Assembly (NCBI RefSeq): GCF_030272615.1
Contig: NC_081415.1
Location: 626,199,740-626,263,739 of the forward strand
DNA from: Cryptomeria japonica
Lineage: Eukaryota > Streptophyta > Pinopsida > Cupressales > Cupressaceae
Direction of reading: 5' to 3'
Length of the DNA stretch: 64,000 bases
In this document: piece by piece, positions 24,231 to 36,100 of the stretch
Numbering within the stretch: the first letter of the stretch is position 1
Layout of the letters: every line of letters starts with the position of its first letter
Translations under genes and position numbers: made by a program
Notes under the pieces: model-generated
Database searches by the model: none
What the model saw: only the letters and a program-made list of their open reading frames with translations
What the model was told of the DNA's origin: nothing

Positions 24231-25060
24231 ATTATTGGTGACAAAAATGTAGGAGTGTTGACTAGAAGAAAAGCAAGGGGGAGTACTTGTCTGCTCCCTA
24301 AAATTGAGCCCAAAACAGCAAAGGAGGCTCTAAAAGATGAAGACTGGATCAAAGCTATGGAGAAAGAACTGGAGAACAAAAACGTAATAGGCACCAAGTG
24401 GGTGTTTAGAAACAAAATGGATGAAACTGGTCAAGTAGTAAGAAACAAATTAAGGTTAGTCTACAAAGGGTATGCACAAGAAGAAGGTTTGGACTATGGA
24501 GAGACCTTTGCATCGATGGCCAGACTAGAAGGAGTCAGAATCTTGCTTCCTTATGATGCCTACAGGAAGTTCAAGGTCTACCAAATGGATGTCAAATCGG
24601 CATTCTTGAATGGTGTTCTAGAGGAAGAAGTGTGCATTGAGCAATTGGAAGGGTTTGCTTCAGAAGATGAAAGAGACATGGTATGTAAGCTAAAAAAGGC
24701 TTTGTGTAAGCTAAAACAAGCACCTAGAGCTTGGTATGAGAGGCTGCACTCATACCTGATAAGTATAGGGTTCATGAGAACCAGTGACAACAGTAACTTG
24801 TATTTTAAGACTGGACAAGAAGGAAAACATCTAATTGCAGAGAATTTTGTAGATGACATCATCTTTGGAGGAGATGATGAAATGATCAGAGGTTTTGCAG
24901 AAGAAATGAAGAAAGAATTTGAAATGTCCATGATCGGTGAAATAAAATTCTTCATCAGTCTGCAAGTTTCTCAACTAAAGAATGGTATATTCATTAGCCT
25001 GACCAAATATATAAGGGAAATATTTAAGACCTTTGGAATGGAAGATTCCAAACCAGTTGG
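24231..25060 (+). pseudogene. Copia reverse transcriptase
   Basis: The longest open part of this element (one frame, 23835-25133). RT blocks are WIKAMEKELENKNVIGTKWVF, VYKGYAQEEGLDYGETFASMARLE, YQMDVKSAFLNGVLEEEVCIEQ, LKQAPRAWYERLHSYL, and the catalytic box NFVDDIIFGG near 24841, where Asn replaces the usual Tyr of Y-V-D-D. A TGA at 25131 ends the frame, and RNase H continues from 25137. Confidence 0.9.
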
Positions 25061-25129
25061 AACCCCGATGGTTACAGGTTGCAAGCTCTCCAAAAATGAT
25101 GAGGGTAATGAAGTGAATGAGACACTATA

Positions 25130-25800
25130 CTGATCCATGATCGGTAAGTTGCAGTATGCAATGCACAGTAGACCGGATATAGCACAAATAGTTTGCCTAG
25201 TTGCTAGATTTGTTGCAAATACAAAAGAGACTCATATGGTGGCGGTTAAGAGGATATTTAGATATCTTAAGGGGACTTATGAGTATGGTCTCTGGTATCC
25301 ACATAAGGAGATTTCAACCTAAGTGTCTTCACCGATGCAGACTGAGCAGGGAACATTGATGACAGAAAGAGAACTAGTGGAGGTGCATTCTTTATTGGAG
25401 ACAGGATTGTGTCATAGACAAGCAAGAAACAGAATTGCATCTCTCAATCCACAGCTGAGGCAAAGTATGTGGTTGTTGCAATAAGTTGTACACAGGTAGT
25501 ATGGATTAAGCAGATCTTCGAAGGTATCCAAGAAAAGGTGACTGAACCTGTGGTGATACACTGTGACAATACAAGTGTCATCAACATATCAAAAAACCCG
25601 GTAATCCACTATAAGACCAAGCATATGGCAATAAAATACCATTAGCTTAGGGAACAAGCGCAGGAGAAAGAAGTTAGACGGGAATATGTGCCAACCAAGG
25701 AACAGGTTGCAAACATATTCACCAAGCCGCTACCTAAGGATACTTTTGAGTATCTCAGAGGTAAGCTAGGGGTAATTCCCCTACATGCTCTAAGGTGAGT
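25130..25800 (+). pseudogene. Copia RNase H, broken
   Basis: Starts SMIGKLQYAMHSRPDIAQIVCLVARF at 25137. From about 25320, past a frame break, it reads VFTDADxAGNIDDRKSTSGG, ISQSTAEAEYVVVAISCTQVVWIKQI and KTKHMAIKYH...LREQ up to about 25670, ending near FTKPLPKDTFEYLRGKLGV at 25720-25770. The D, E and D positions can be seen. In-frame stops at three places fit W or Q codons changed by single transitions. Confidence 0.85.
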
Positions 25801-25882
25801 GAAGATTGGAACAACATCAATCCGGTATGATTTTCCTGAAAATGTTTTGTATTTGGATTGATGATTATGGACTACTCCTGTT

Positions 25883-26139
25883 AGGGGGAGCAGTCATTGC
25901 AGCATATGAAATAAAATGTCTTGACTACAACTTTGGCATTGTTGTCAAAGGGGGAGTGAAGTCAGATGGAACATGAAGGGAAATGAAGTCAGATGTGACA
26001 TGAATGGAAGCCAGTGAAAGGGGGAGTAAGATCTTTACTCAAGATCAAACAGAGTAGCAGATCAGTACAGCACAAGTAGAAGTGACTGGTTGCTAAAAGA
26101 GAAGTTTGAAGTGTTGTCATCAATGCCAAAGGGGGAGAT
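25883..26139 (+). promoter_or_regulatory. Series of four polypurine tracts
   Basis: AGGGGGAG at 25883-25890, CAAAGGGGGAG at 25946, AAAGGGGGAG at 26017, and CCAAAGGGGGAGAT at 26127-26139. The last directly abuts the 3' LTR and should be the plus-strand primer; the others are 65-110 bp apart upstream. Confidence 0.8.
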
Positions 26140-27646
26140 TGTTGGCATAAATGATGGTGTTGGCACAACCGGTTCATCAGTTAGTATTCTCATTGATGAC
26201 CAACACTTATCGGTGAATAAGGCCAAGTTCATAGGCAAGAAGATGTTGGAAACCTCAATGGTTTACTCATGGTTGCAAACAGTATGGAGGATTCAATGCT
26301 TCCCTAATATGCATCATTGACACACTTAACCAGTGTGTTGGTAGAAGACTAATCAGTTGAATGATAAACAGAGTAGTCGATCGGTCAGTCAAGCACCCGA
26401 TAGGTGTTGAGGTCAGTTTTTTAAAACTGGCAAATTAAATGATGATGCGGTCACAAGAGGTGACTCGGATTACAATCTAGTAGTCTTATGCACGACCAGA
26501 ACACTCTGGACAGACAGGTGATCAGTCTAATTGATGATCAGTGACCGATGGCAAAAGGTGAAGAGTTCCATCGGTGAACTGATGATGTGGGTTGAAAGAT
26601 GATATCCACTGGGAATCTCGGAGCAGTGACTGGTAAGCTGGATGCAATGACCAAAGGTGAGTCAGTCATGGCAAGATATCATCAAACAAACGGATAGTGA
26701 AGTCTACAACAGTTAACAAACAGTTACGGTGAGATTTGTGCAGATTTTCCAATTCACATTAAGAAGGCAAAACACGACCTAGAGGTTGGTGAAATTATGA
26801 GTTGCAGAGGCAGTCAAGGATGAGTTGCTGGCGAGATTGAGGGAGAGCGCGTTGAATTTCAAATCTACCGAGTGTTAGGTGTAAACTAATTGAGGAATCA
26901 GCGGGTATGTGTTGGGGAAATATGGTATAAAAGTTTTTGGCGAAAACCAAAATGATTGATCGTAAAAATTGCAAAGTCCGATTTTGAGGAGAGGCACAGC
27001 AAGGTGAGAAGAGGGCAGAACTACTAAGTGAATAGCAATGTGGTGAAGAGTGTGCAGAGCTCGGATAGTGTGAAGAGCAGATAAAGAATGCAGAGCACCA
27101 GTAAAGTGCAGAGCAAGTGTGATGCAAAGCACCGATAGAGTGCAGAGCAAGTGTAACTGGTGGTCAAACCGAAGAGCTTCATTTGGATCTGATTAAGCTA
27201 AGAGTAGCTATTACAACAGATCAATCTCTTCGTTGTTTTCTAATAACTACAACAGTAAGATCCCTTAACTGGGTGAACCTTAATAGGTCCCTTTGTAAAA
27301 TCCCTTAACCGGGTGACATCTTAAAAAATGATCCTAAGTCCTTTAACAAGGCTACCTCTAACAAAGTAAAGATTCTAACAGGCCTTAAAGAAAATCCCTT
27401 AACCGAGTGGCACCTAACATGTCTTTGTAATCTCTTAACAGGGATGGCTTTTCACTGGGCATACTTCAGGAGTGCAGATTTTTTGAGTTTCTACTCACAC
27501 CGTGGTTTTCTCCCATTCGGGTTATCAATGGTGCTTTTACTGATAAGCATTGAGTTTGAATAGTAGTTTTGATTAAGGTTATATCTGAAACATACCCATA
27601 TAGTGTTAATTCACCCCTCCCCTCTCAGCACCGGTTGGGACTAACA
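26140..27646 (+). repeat. 3' LTR of the copia element
   Basis: 1507 bases from TGTTGGCATAAATG to ACTAACA, with a TATA box at 26926-26933 (TATAAAAG). It pairs with 20242-21837 with many substitutions and several indels. Confidence 0.93.
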
Positions 27647-29755
27647 ACATACACCTATATTTAGAGGAATCCAAGTAATGTACACCAAAGATATAATATT
27701 TGTTCATTATTACACTTTAAAAATATTATATTATATTTTTATTAAACTGTTGACCACAACAACAAAAAAATCTATTACAACTATATTATTATTATAATAA
27801 TAAATTGATTGTGATAATTAAAAAGTTAATTGATTGCATGAGAGACGCAATCGATTGATTAGTTAAACTTTGAGTGTGTGATTTGAAAGGTTGAAGTGAA
27901 GATAAAATAATATAAAATTAAAAATAATAATAAACTGATTTTTTTATTTTTTTCATACATTTAAGGGTCACAAACACATCTATTTAATGCTTCTAAGTTT
28001 TTATTGGACATTTTTACATCTATAAGTGAGCATTATATGCCTTCAGCTCTTCAGCGTAATTGGGTACAAGTGGCTCCAAATCAGATCTCTAATCAGTTCC
28101 TAAAATGTCGTTTGGTTCATAATTGTGTCTTAATTTTTTTCTCCTATAAAAGTGTTTATTTATTTAAATCAGATCTCTAATCACATCCTAAAATGTTTTT
28201 GCACTTATCTATCATAATCACATTTTTTGGCCTCCACAAATTGTCAATAACACAAAATCTTCATTTGCCAAAAGATGTATTAATGATCTAACTTTAATAT
28301 TCCAGAACAGGAAATCCTATCAATTCAGCATGAAGCCCAATAATTCTCTAAGTAAAGCTAGTATTAAGACACTAGAATTTACTTATTCATTGGCTTTAGA
28401 CCATGGACGACACAAGCACCGTAAACAGCCCCCAGGATGCTTTAAGTTCAGAAATGTGAAAAAAATTATGCATTAACTTCTGAACTTGTGTACGAAGACA
28501 CTGTTTGTCTTCACCTTTGTATGTATACAAATAACTGATTCGGCCCTGAGCCCTGCCTGCCTTATCACAATAAAAAACAGGTTAAATTGAACGGTTAACT
28601 CATCTTTCAATAAGAGTACTGATGGTTCTTGTGACACCTCCCAACAATCATTCTATTCCAAGATGACGTCAAAGTTAAATAGAGACGTTAATCCATCTTC
28701 ACATAAGAAATCTGATTGTTCTTATCAAAACACCCAACCTACAATCATTATATTTCCTCATGTCCAAGTTTTATCACAAATATACCAAAGCAATCATATT
28801 TCACCATGTTCAGTCCATGCTGTCAACAAACCCTTAAATACAAATATGTGCCAAGCTAAACAAGCATAAGCTTCTCTACACAGAAAAACAACTGTAACCT
28901 TTCCTTCCTCTGCAAGAAAACAAAAAAGTTAACCTTGTGGTCACAAGAATTTGTTCGTATTCAACTCTATAACATGATTAATCAAGTAAAAATATAGGTG
29001 ACAATTAATAAATACCAACTCATCCATGCCTAATGTCGTGAAATTTCAAGCTGAAAATCTTTTAACTGGAAAGAAGACTTGCACATAAAAAGTGCACTCC
29101 ATATTTCTACTCTTCCATCCCATGCTAGAATACAAAGACTATTGCTTGTACTTAAAAAAAAAAGTTCCAAGATTATACCAGAACAGTTTGGTGGAAAGTA
29201 GCCTGTAACAATATTAGTTGCCAATAACTGGCAGCTACAATATACATTAATGGGGCCCCGTAATAAGCTTCCAATCAAGGCCTATTTGAGGGATTTTCCA
29301 ATGTTTGATTTTTGAACCTATGAGGAAATTTACAGAAATGTGAACAAATGTAATCCTCCATATAGCATGAATCAAGTATTTTACATCATTGATAGCAATC
29401 AATATGAGACACACGTATACATCTTCAATTAAATATGCATTTATCTTGGATTTCTGGTAAGGAAAAACCCAATCCGTGGCTTAAGAGTAATCCTTCATAG
29501 CATGCATTTCCACCATCCTCTTACTGGTCAAAAGAAGAAAAAACAGCAAGAATCAGAACACCATTAACTGCCTCATAGGAACTTTCAAAACCATTCACCA
29601 AAACTGCTCCAAATACTTCAAGGTTTAAAACCCTCTTCAATTGCTGGACGCCATACCCTGTTTTCTCATATTCTTCAATTGGGTATAGCTCGATTCTGCA
29701 GCACACAAGGAACCCCGGTGACTAATAAAATCAGTTTTTACTAGTTTCCTCATTG
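27647..29755. other. Downstream flank and probable 3' UTR of SPY
   Basis: About 2.1 kb between the copia element and the SPY stop codon. The part nearest the stop (about 29000-29755) should include the SPY 3' UTR on the minus strand; I cannot place the poly-A site. No independent gene is supported. An AT-rich stretch lies at about 27700-27960. Confidence 0.5.
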
Positions 29756-30174
29756 CTAAACAGGCCTTGACTCCCCTTTTATATTTCCTTCAGGAGGGGG
29801 CAAAATGGACACAGGGAATGTGACAGAATTGACACCATTTGCTAGAACACTGTTACAAGGCAAAATCTCTCTTACATTTGTATCATTATGTATATCCTGA
29901 ATAGAAACCCCTGTGTTGGGGGTAGGCCTTTCAGGTAGGCTTTCCTTATCATGATGCCTTAGCGAAGGGATATCTCCTTCACAATACCGTTGCCATAAAT
30001 ATCGGTATTTCGACTCCAAACCTTGAACAAAGTTAGCACCATCACAAAGCTGAGACCTCAACATTTGATCCCGAAGACTTATTCTTAGAGATGAAAGTGA
30101 TGAAATGTCAGAAGCCAACTCCAATGCCTTGTTGATATACTCATCTTCATTTTGAGCAATTAATCTTTCCAAAC
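29756..30174 (-). CDS. SPY: SPY last exon g (419 nt), stop TAG
   Basis: Acceptor CTTCTGCAG. Encodes GLERLIAQNEDEYINKALEL, a helix with SLRISLRDQMLRSQLCDG, GLESKYRYLWQRYCEGDIPS and a tail of about 60 residues ending GESRPV. The tail matches known SPY proteins only in general character (Ser, Pro, Asn rich). The stop codon TAG is at 29758-29756. Confidence 0.96.
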
Positions 30175-33100
30175 CTGCAGAAGCACAGAAACAAGAATTG
30201 AAATAGTACAAGCAAAGGCTGTTCCTTCAATAAACAAACATACATTCAACAAAAATTGGACTGCCAGCTGTTGTTATAAAATCACAAGAGACTACAAAAT
30301 CAAGTATAACATCAAATTCTAGGAGTTCCAATGACAAATATTTAGCCACTAAATCAAAAGAGAGAAATTCATGCTCGGTAGTATAGTTTAAGTACAATGA
30401 TTCATGTTTAGAGATCATTTTTTATTTTTAACACTGGTTCTGTGCCTTTGCTACAGAAGTGTATATAATTAATTAAAAATATGTGGATGAAAAAACTGCG
30501 TGAGTAATGCAACATTGAGAATCGTCAAAATAAAACATCCATGTACATGTCTTAAAAATGTATTTCTAACAACCAACCGATATTACAAAACCCCCCAAAA
30601 AATATACTGGTACTTGTAGATGTTTTAAGTATTCATACTAATAGAGGTTTTCTGAAAAATTAAGTACCGTTTTTTTTAGGAATACATAATTTGTCAAGTA
30701 GACAGTAAATAATCATGTATTTTAGCACCTACACATATGCAGAGTGGTATATCACTTCTTTTCTAGAAAAAAATAATATTAAATATAGAAAAGTTTACAA
30801 AAGGAAGCTAAAATATGAGCTGCCTCATAAACAAAACAGTTGGGAACAGATCCAATACAAATTACTACCACGCTGAACTGTGAAACACAAAAGAATTAGT
30901 GCCTGCTTTGTTTAGTTCCAGATCTCTACAGTATGTATGGAATCTTCATGTGCTGTAGAGATCTGGCACTCTGGGGCTTGTGCCAGCTCACTGTCGCTAG
31001 GGGGATCACTGGAGCCTGTGTGGTACTGACAACTGTTTCTGAGAGAGTTAAACCACAAGTAATATAACGTGTTTAGAAGGACCAGGTGATAAATTACTTA
31101 AATTCATAAAAAACTAAATTAGTCAGAAATCCATATACCAAAATTTCACCCTTTAGGCATTAAGATTGATGACTGCACATGCATCATACATCAATGGTCA
31201 AATCATCAACATTAGTCTATAATTAGATAATTACAGGTAAAAAGCTCTGTTCATGAGCTGAAAAAATGAATTACTGTAGGCATGAAATTGACCTCAGAAA
31301 CAACCAGAAGAATAACTGAACAGCAGAAAACAGGAGACAGCTGGCCATTTCTAAAAGCATAGAATTACCGTAAAAAAAACATATAATCGATATAATTATC
31401 AATATAAGCATAAGAAGTGGAAGCTGAACACAGAGCAAGATCTGCAATTCCATACAACATGATGACAACAGAATGAGGAAGAATGTTTATGATGTTAAAA
31501 GCTAACTTCAAATTATAGTTTCACACAACTAGTGACTTACTACTTCTTGTGACCTTTTCACACATCGCCCCATTGCTAACGGGGACCCCCTCTTTTCCCG
31601 CTTTCTCCGTTGTTAGGTTAGGGTTTTGGCTGCTTAGTGGGCAATTTTGTGTTTCTCATGACCGAGTCTCGGAGTTTTGGTCATGCCTAGTGCCGTTTAG
31701 GGTTTTTGAGGTTATAGGATCGGGCGCATAAAATTGAAATTTTAATGATCCTAGTCTTGTCTAAGTGTGTTGACCCTTTTGGAGCGTTAACATGTTTTTT
31801 AAAATGTCCTCGTCGGTGATTTTAAGTGCTAAGGTGTTTTCAAACCTTTTGGAGTTGTTTTCTCGCTCCTAGAGAATTATTTAAGTTGATTTCGCACTTT
31901 GTTCCGATGGATTTCCTTGTGTTACGCTCCAATTTTCTGATGAAATTGCCTAAGTCCAATTGAGTTTTATTAAGTTTTGAAGTTTCTAAGTCATTCTAAG
32001 TGGAAAAATCATCATTTTCCGGATGAAAATCCATATTCTAAGGGTTTAAAGGTCAAAATTTCATACTAGAGGTGCTTTTCCCCTCATATTCCAAACTACC
32101 CATGGTTTTCCCCTCTCAGAATCCAGACTGGACATGGATTTCCCCTGAAATCCATACTTGCTCCATTTTTCCACCACTATGAATCCATACTAGGGTCATT
32201 TTTCCCCTAGAAGCATAAAATTTGACTAAGTGTCAGGATTTATCGTGACTACCCACGTTTTTCCCCTCTCAGAATCCAGATTGGACATGGATTTCCCCTG
32301 AAATCCATACTTGCTCCATTTTTCCACCACTATGAATCCATACTAGGGTCATTTTTCCCCTAGAAGCATAAAATTTGACTAAGTGTCAGGATTTATCGTG
32401 ACTACCCACGTTTTTCCACCAGGGAGGTATGGACAAGGTTGCGGATGACGTTTGCATTCATTCCACACCTGGGTCGATTTTCCACCAGGTCTTTTGTGAC
32501 AAGTTTTGAAGATTTTTGTCCCGATTTTCATCCAGACTAGTCGATTTTCCACTGAGAGTGTTTTTCATGATTTTTGAGTCCGGATTTTCATCCAGACTGA
32601 GGTCGTTTTTCCACCAGAGAGGCAGTTTGAATAAATAAAGTGATTTTTAAGTCCGTATTTTCATCCAAACTAAGGTCGATTTTCCCCTAGCTCCCTTTTG
32701 TGTACATTTTGATGGATTTGTAGGAAATTTTTGTCCATACTAAGATCAATTTTCCCTTATGGGGAATATTTTGACGTTTTAAATAATTTTGATGGGATTT
32801 TTTAATCCCTAACTGGATCGTTTTTCCCAAGTGGCTCAAATTTTGATTTAAATTGCAATATTTTAATAAAGAGAACCTTGTTTAAATTGTTTTTTCAATA
32901 AAGCAACAATTATTTAATAAATTTCAAAAACAATTAAATGATTTGCAATAAGCATTTAATGTTTTCAACCTTCTAGAAACAAATCAGTTTCACTCAAGCA
33001 AGTATAAGAACAAGTGTTTTATCTCGCATTGCTTGTGTGGTGAAAGTTGGTGATGAAAGCAAGTTTGAAGAGAGGAGTCCAGTATTATTTTATTATTGAA

Positions 33101-36100
33101 TTTGCCAAGTGTCTCCATGCAAGGGCGATTTTCTCTATTATTGGCGATTTTTGATGAAGTGTTTTGGTGGAGTAGTTGAAGACTTCTATTTACTTCCTCC
33201 ATTTTTCCAGCTTCGTGATTCACTCCATTGCTGCCATTGAGGTTCCTTGACTCCATTGTTTCAGATTTTTTATTTATGGGAGTTAGTGATTTTTTCCTAG
33301 TTTGGCAACTTTGATGATTTTAGAGGGCTCCTACCTCTAAGTTGGCGATTTTCCTTGGGGCTGCCATTTTTGCTGCTGTTATCAGACTGGTTTGCTGCCA
33401 TTGAAGACCCTTCATGCCACAATTTTTGGTCAAGTTCGCCATTTTTGGAGAAATCTACGATTTTTGGTGAAGGGGCGATTTTTATGTTTGGGATTTCTTC
33501 CTCCAACTTTGATGATTTTCCTTGATGCTGCCATCCTCACTTGCTGTTCTCAGACCATTGTTGGCAGATTGTATGCAGATTGAAGACATGTTTCAGATTT
33601 GAAGGTGGCACCATAGCTGGGAAAATACGATTTCTATTTGGCATGTATTTGTGGCATATTTTGATGGATTTCATACATGTTTGATACCGCCATTGCCCCC
33701 CACTTGCTGCCATTGCCTCAGATCTGAGCCTAAACGCCATTATTGCAGCAGGGGTGACCTCCATTGTTGGCTGTCCATCTATTTTCAGACTTAAACTTTC
33801 ATTATCAGCCAGCTCCAACTTCAATGATTTGCCTTTGGGAGAGTTTTTAAAGTCATTTTCAGTCAATCACTTGACCATTCGAGGGCTGTTACAGGTCTGC
33901 AACTTCGCCATGGCTGCTTGTCCTCAGAAAATTTAACTCTTACCAGCCATACCATTATTCCCGGGTTTGACTTGCTTTCATTGTATAAGTTGTTTTCCAT
34001 CAAATGTATGCACATTTAGATAATTGCAACATGTTTTGAGAGGTTTATTCATATAGTTGCAGGTTGTCTTCAGATTTGTGACCTCCATTGTTGACTGCGG
34101 AAGGTGTCTTCAAACATAACATTTTGTGGTAACACAACCTTTCACACCTTTCCCTAGTCACTCTTGATCCAGTATACTCCTTTGCACTATGATTTGCACG
34201 AAATTTCTAAGTATAAGGAGGTGTTGATTTCATGAAGATTTCATACCCTAATCTTGTCACATTTTGTATTTAAAATTGTTAAGATCTACCTAGAGTGTGG
34301 ACTATTTTCTTGACTTCATACCCTAATTAGCCTAAAATCATTAAGAAGTCAAGAATTCTATTAAGAATATTATATTTTTTCCTAAGTTCTAACTTCAAGC
34401 TTCGTACAGGTGCGATGTCGAAGTCCGGATTTAAGGAAAGAAGAGAACAACAAAAGATACTAGAGACTGAATTCTATCCAGAATACAAGATGTCATCCAA
34501 ATGGAAGGAGATTACGGATACAAACATGCATTTCCTGAGCCTGAACCTGATGCGACAACGGATAGGAGTCGGAAATCATATCCCTTCCCCAACGTATGTA
34601 AACATTATGAAGAGTGGTATTTTTCAAGCCGCTGGATTTCCAGTCCATACAATGCAGTGAGTTTATCCTGGAGTGTACACGATGTTATGATCCTCACTCG
34701 CGAATGATCAAGACTCCTAAGGGCGTTGTCATTGCCTACCTTGTTGAGGATACGATTGTTCAGGTGCTTGGAATTCCACGTGGAGCAGACATGAAGAATG
34801 CAACTAAGGATGAATATAAAGAGCAGTACACGAAGAAGATGGATGCGTGTAAGAATATAATAAACAAAGAGTGGATGATCGAGCCTAGGCTTCATCATTC
34901 CAAGGCTCCCAAGACACTCATGTGCACAGACTTCAAAGAGGAATATAGTGACTTGGTATTCCTACTCAACAAAGTGATGGGGATGCCGCAGGGTGCAATA
35001 TGCGATGGATGGATGTTCTACTTCATCCAGGATTGTCTTAGAGGGGCATTGATAAATTGGTCTAGAAAAATAAGTGACAATCTGAACTTTCAACTGAGGA
35101 ATGTAGAGCGGTCCAAGTCATTCACCATAACTTCCTACTTGGTGTACCTGCTTGCACGGTTTGTTTCATACAAAGGATTGATATGTAGAGGTGAAGTCGG
35201 GAATGGGCAAGGACAATTCAGGAGTCATGAGCGCTATCCCCAGCTGAACATGTATAGAATTGAAGACTATAAGAGAGTGAATGGTGTATTCACAATGTAC
35301 ATCACGCGGATGCTGCAAGGCGAAATCCACAAAAGATCGTCCAAGGAGGCAACAGAGCTAATAGTGAAATATGGATCGTGGTATATTCAGTTTCCTACTT
35401 TCACGTACCTTAGGATTCATGGGTTTCAATCCGAACCCTATAGGCTTCCTAGGTATCCGTTCGACAGAATAATCTTGTTGGAAGTGGTGAGACAACTTCT
35501 AGAGTTTGATTCCATTCGGAGAGAGAAGCGTAGGACAGGCATGACATTCCCTATTTCAGTTGGGAAGACGTTGGAGGTTTGCCAGTCTACCTTAGACGCC
35601 AGCACTGCGAGTGAGGAGTTTGCATTCTATCGATTTGCAACCTTCAAGAAAAGAGAAAGATTCGATCCAAATAAGAAAGTTGGAAGGATCGGGGGAGAGA
35701 AGTTCATCCACAAGGTAAACGTAGAAGATTATTGGGCCAACCTGATGGACGAGCAGGCAATGAAGAGACGAAAGTGGTCCAGAATGTCAGTGGATTTCAT
35801 GAGGAAGTGTGGACTTTTCCTCATTCCTGATCAGGTGTTAGATGATAGGGATCATACGCATCCACAGTATGAAAATGAAATGAAGGCGGCAATCTTATTG
35901 CCTAATTGGTCAGAATCAGAAGAGATTGATCTGAATGTATTGATGAGAGAGGTCTTGAGTTTCTCCCATACATGGGTGGATATTCAGATGAATAAGTTAA
36001 TTGACATGGGCATTTCCCAATTTTCCACGGGGACGTGTCCCCCCCCTTTTTGGCCCCGTCTCGGAGACAAGGACGTCTCTGGGACGGGGGGACGGGGACG

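Larger units (their letters stand above)
20242..27646 (+). mobile_element. Ty1/copia LTR retrotransposon, complete ends, defective
   Basis: A 7.4-kb element in plus orientation with two LTRs, a methionine-tRNA primer site, gag, protease, integrase before RT (the copia order), RNase H and purine tracts. LTRs start TGTTGG and end CCAACA or CTAACA. Flanks are GCATG (20237-20241) and ACATA (27647-27651): the central CAT matches and both differences are G/A transitions, so this may be a decayed 5-bp duplication. The LTRs differ visibly in sequence and length (1596 versus 1507 bp), so the insertion is older than the gypsy element to its left. Several stops and frameshifts break the coding region. 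Lineage within copia is not resolved. Confidence 0.93.

Noticed and set aside
29521-29706. A 61-codon minus-strand reading frame just downstream of the SPY stop
   Set aside because: It lies in the likely SPY 3' UTR, has no known domain, and SPY already ends normally at 29756.
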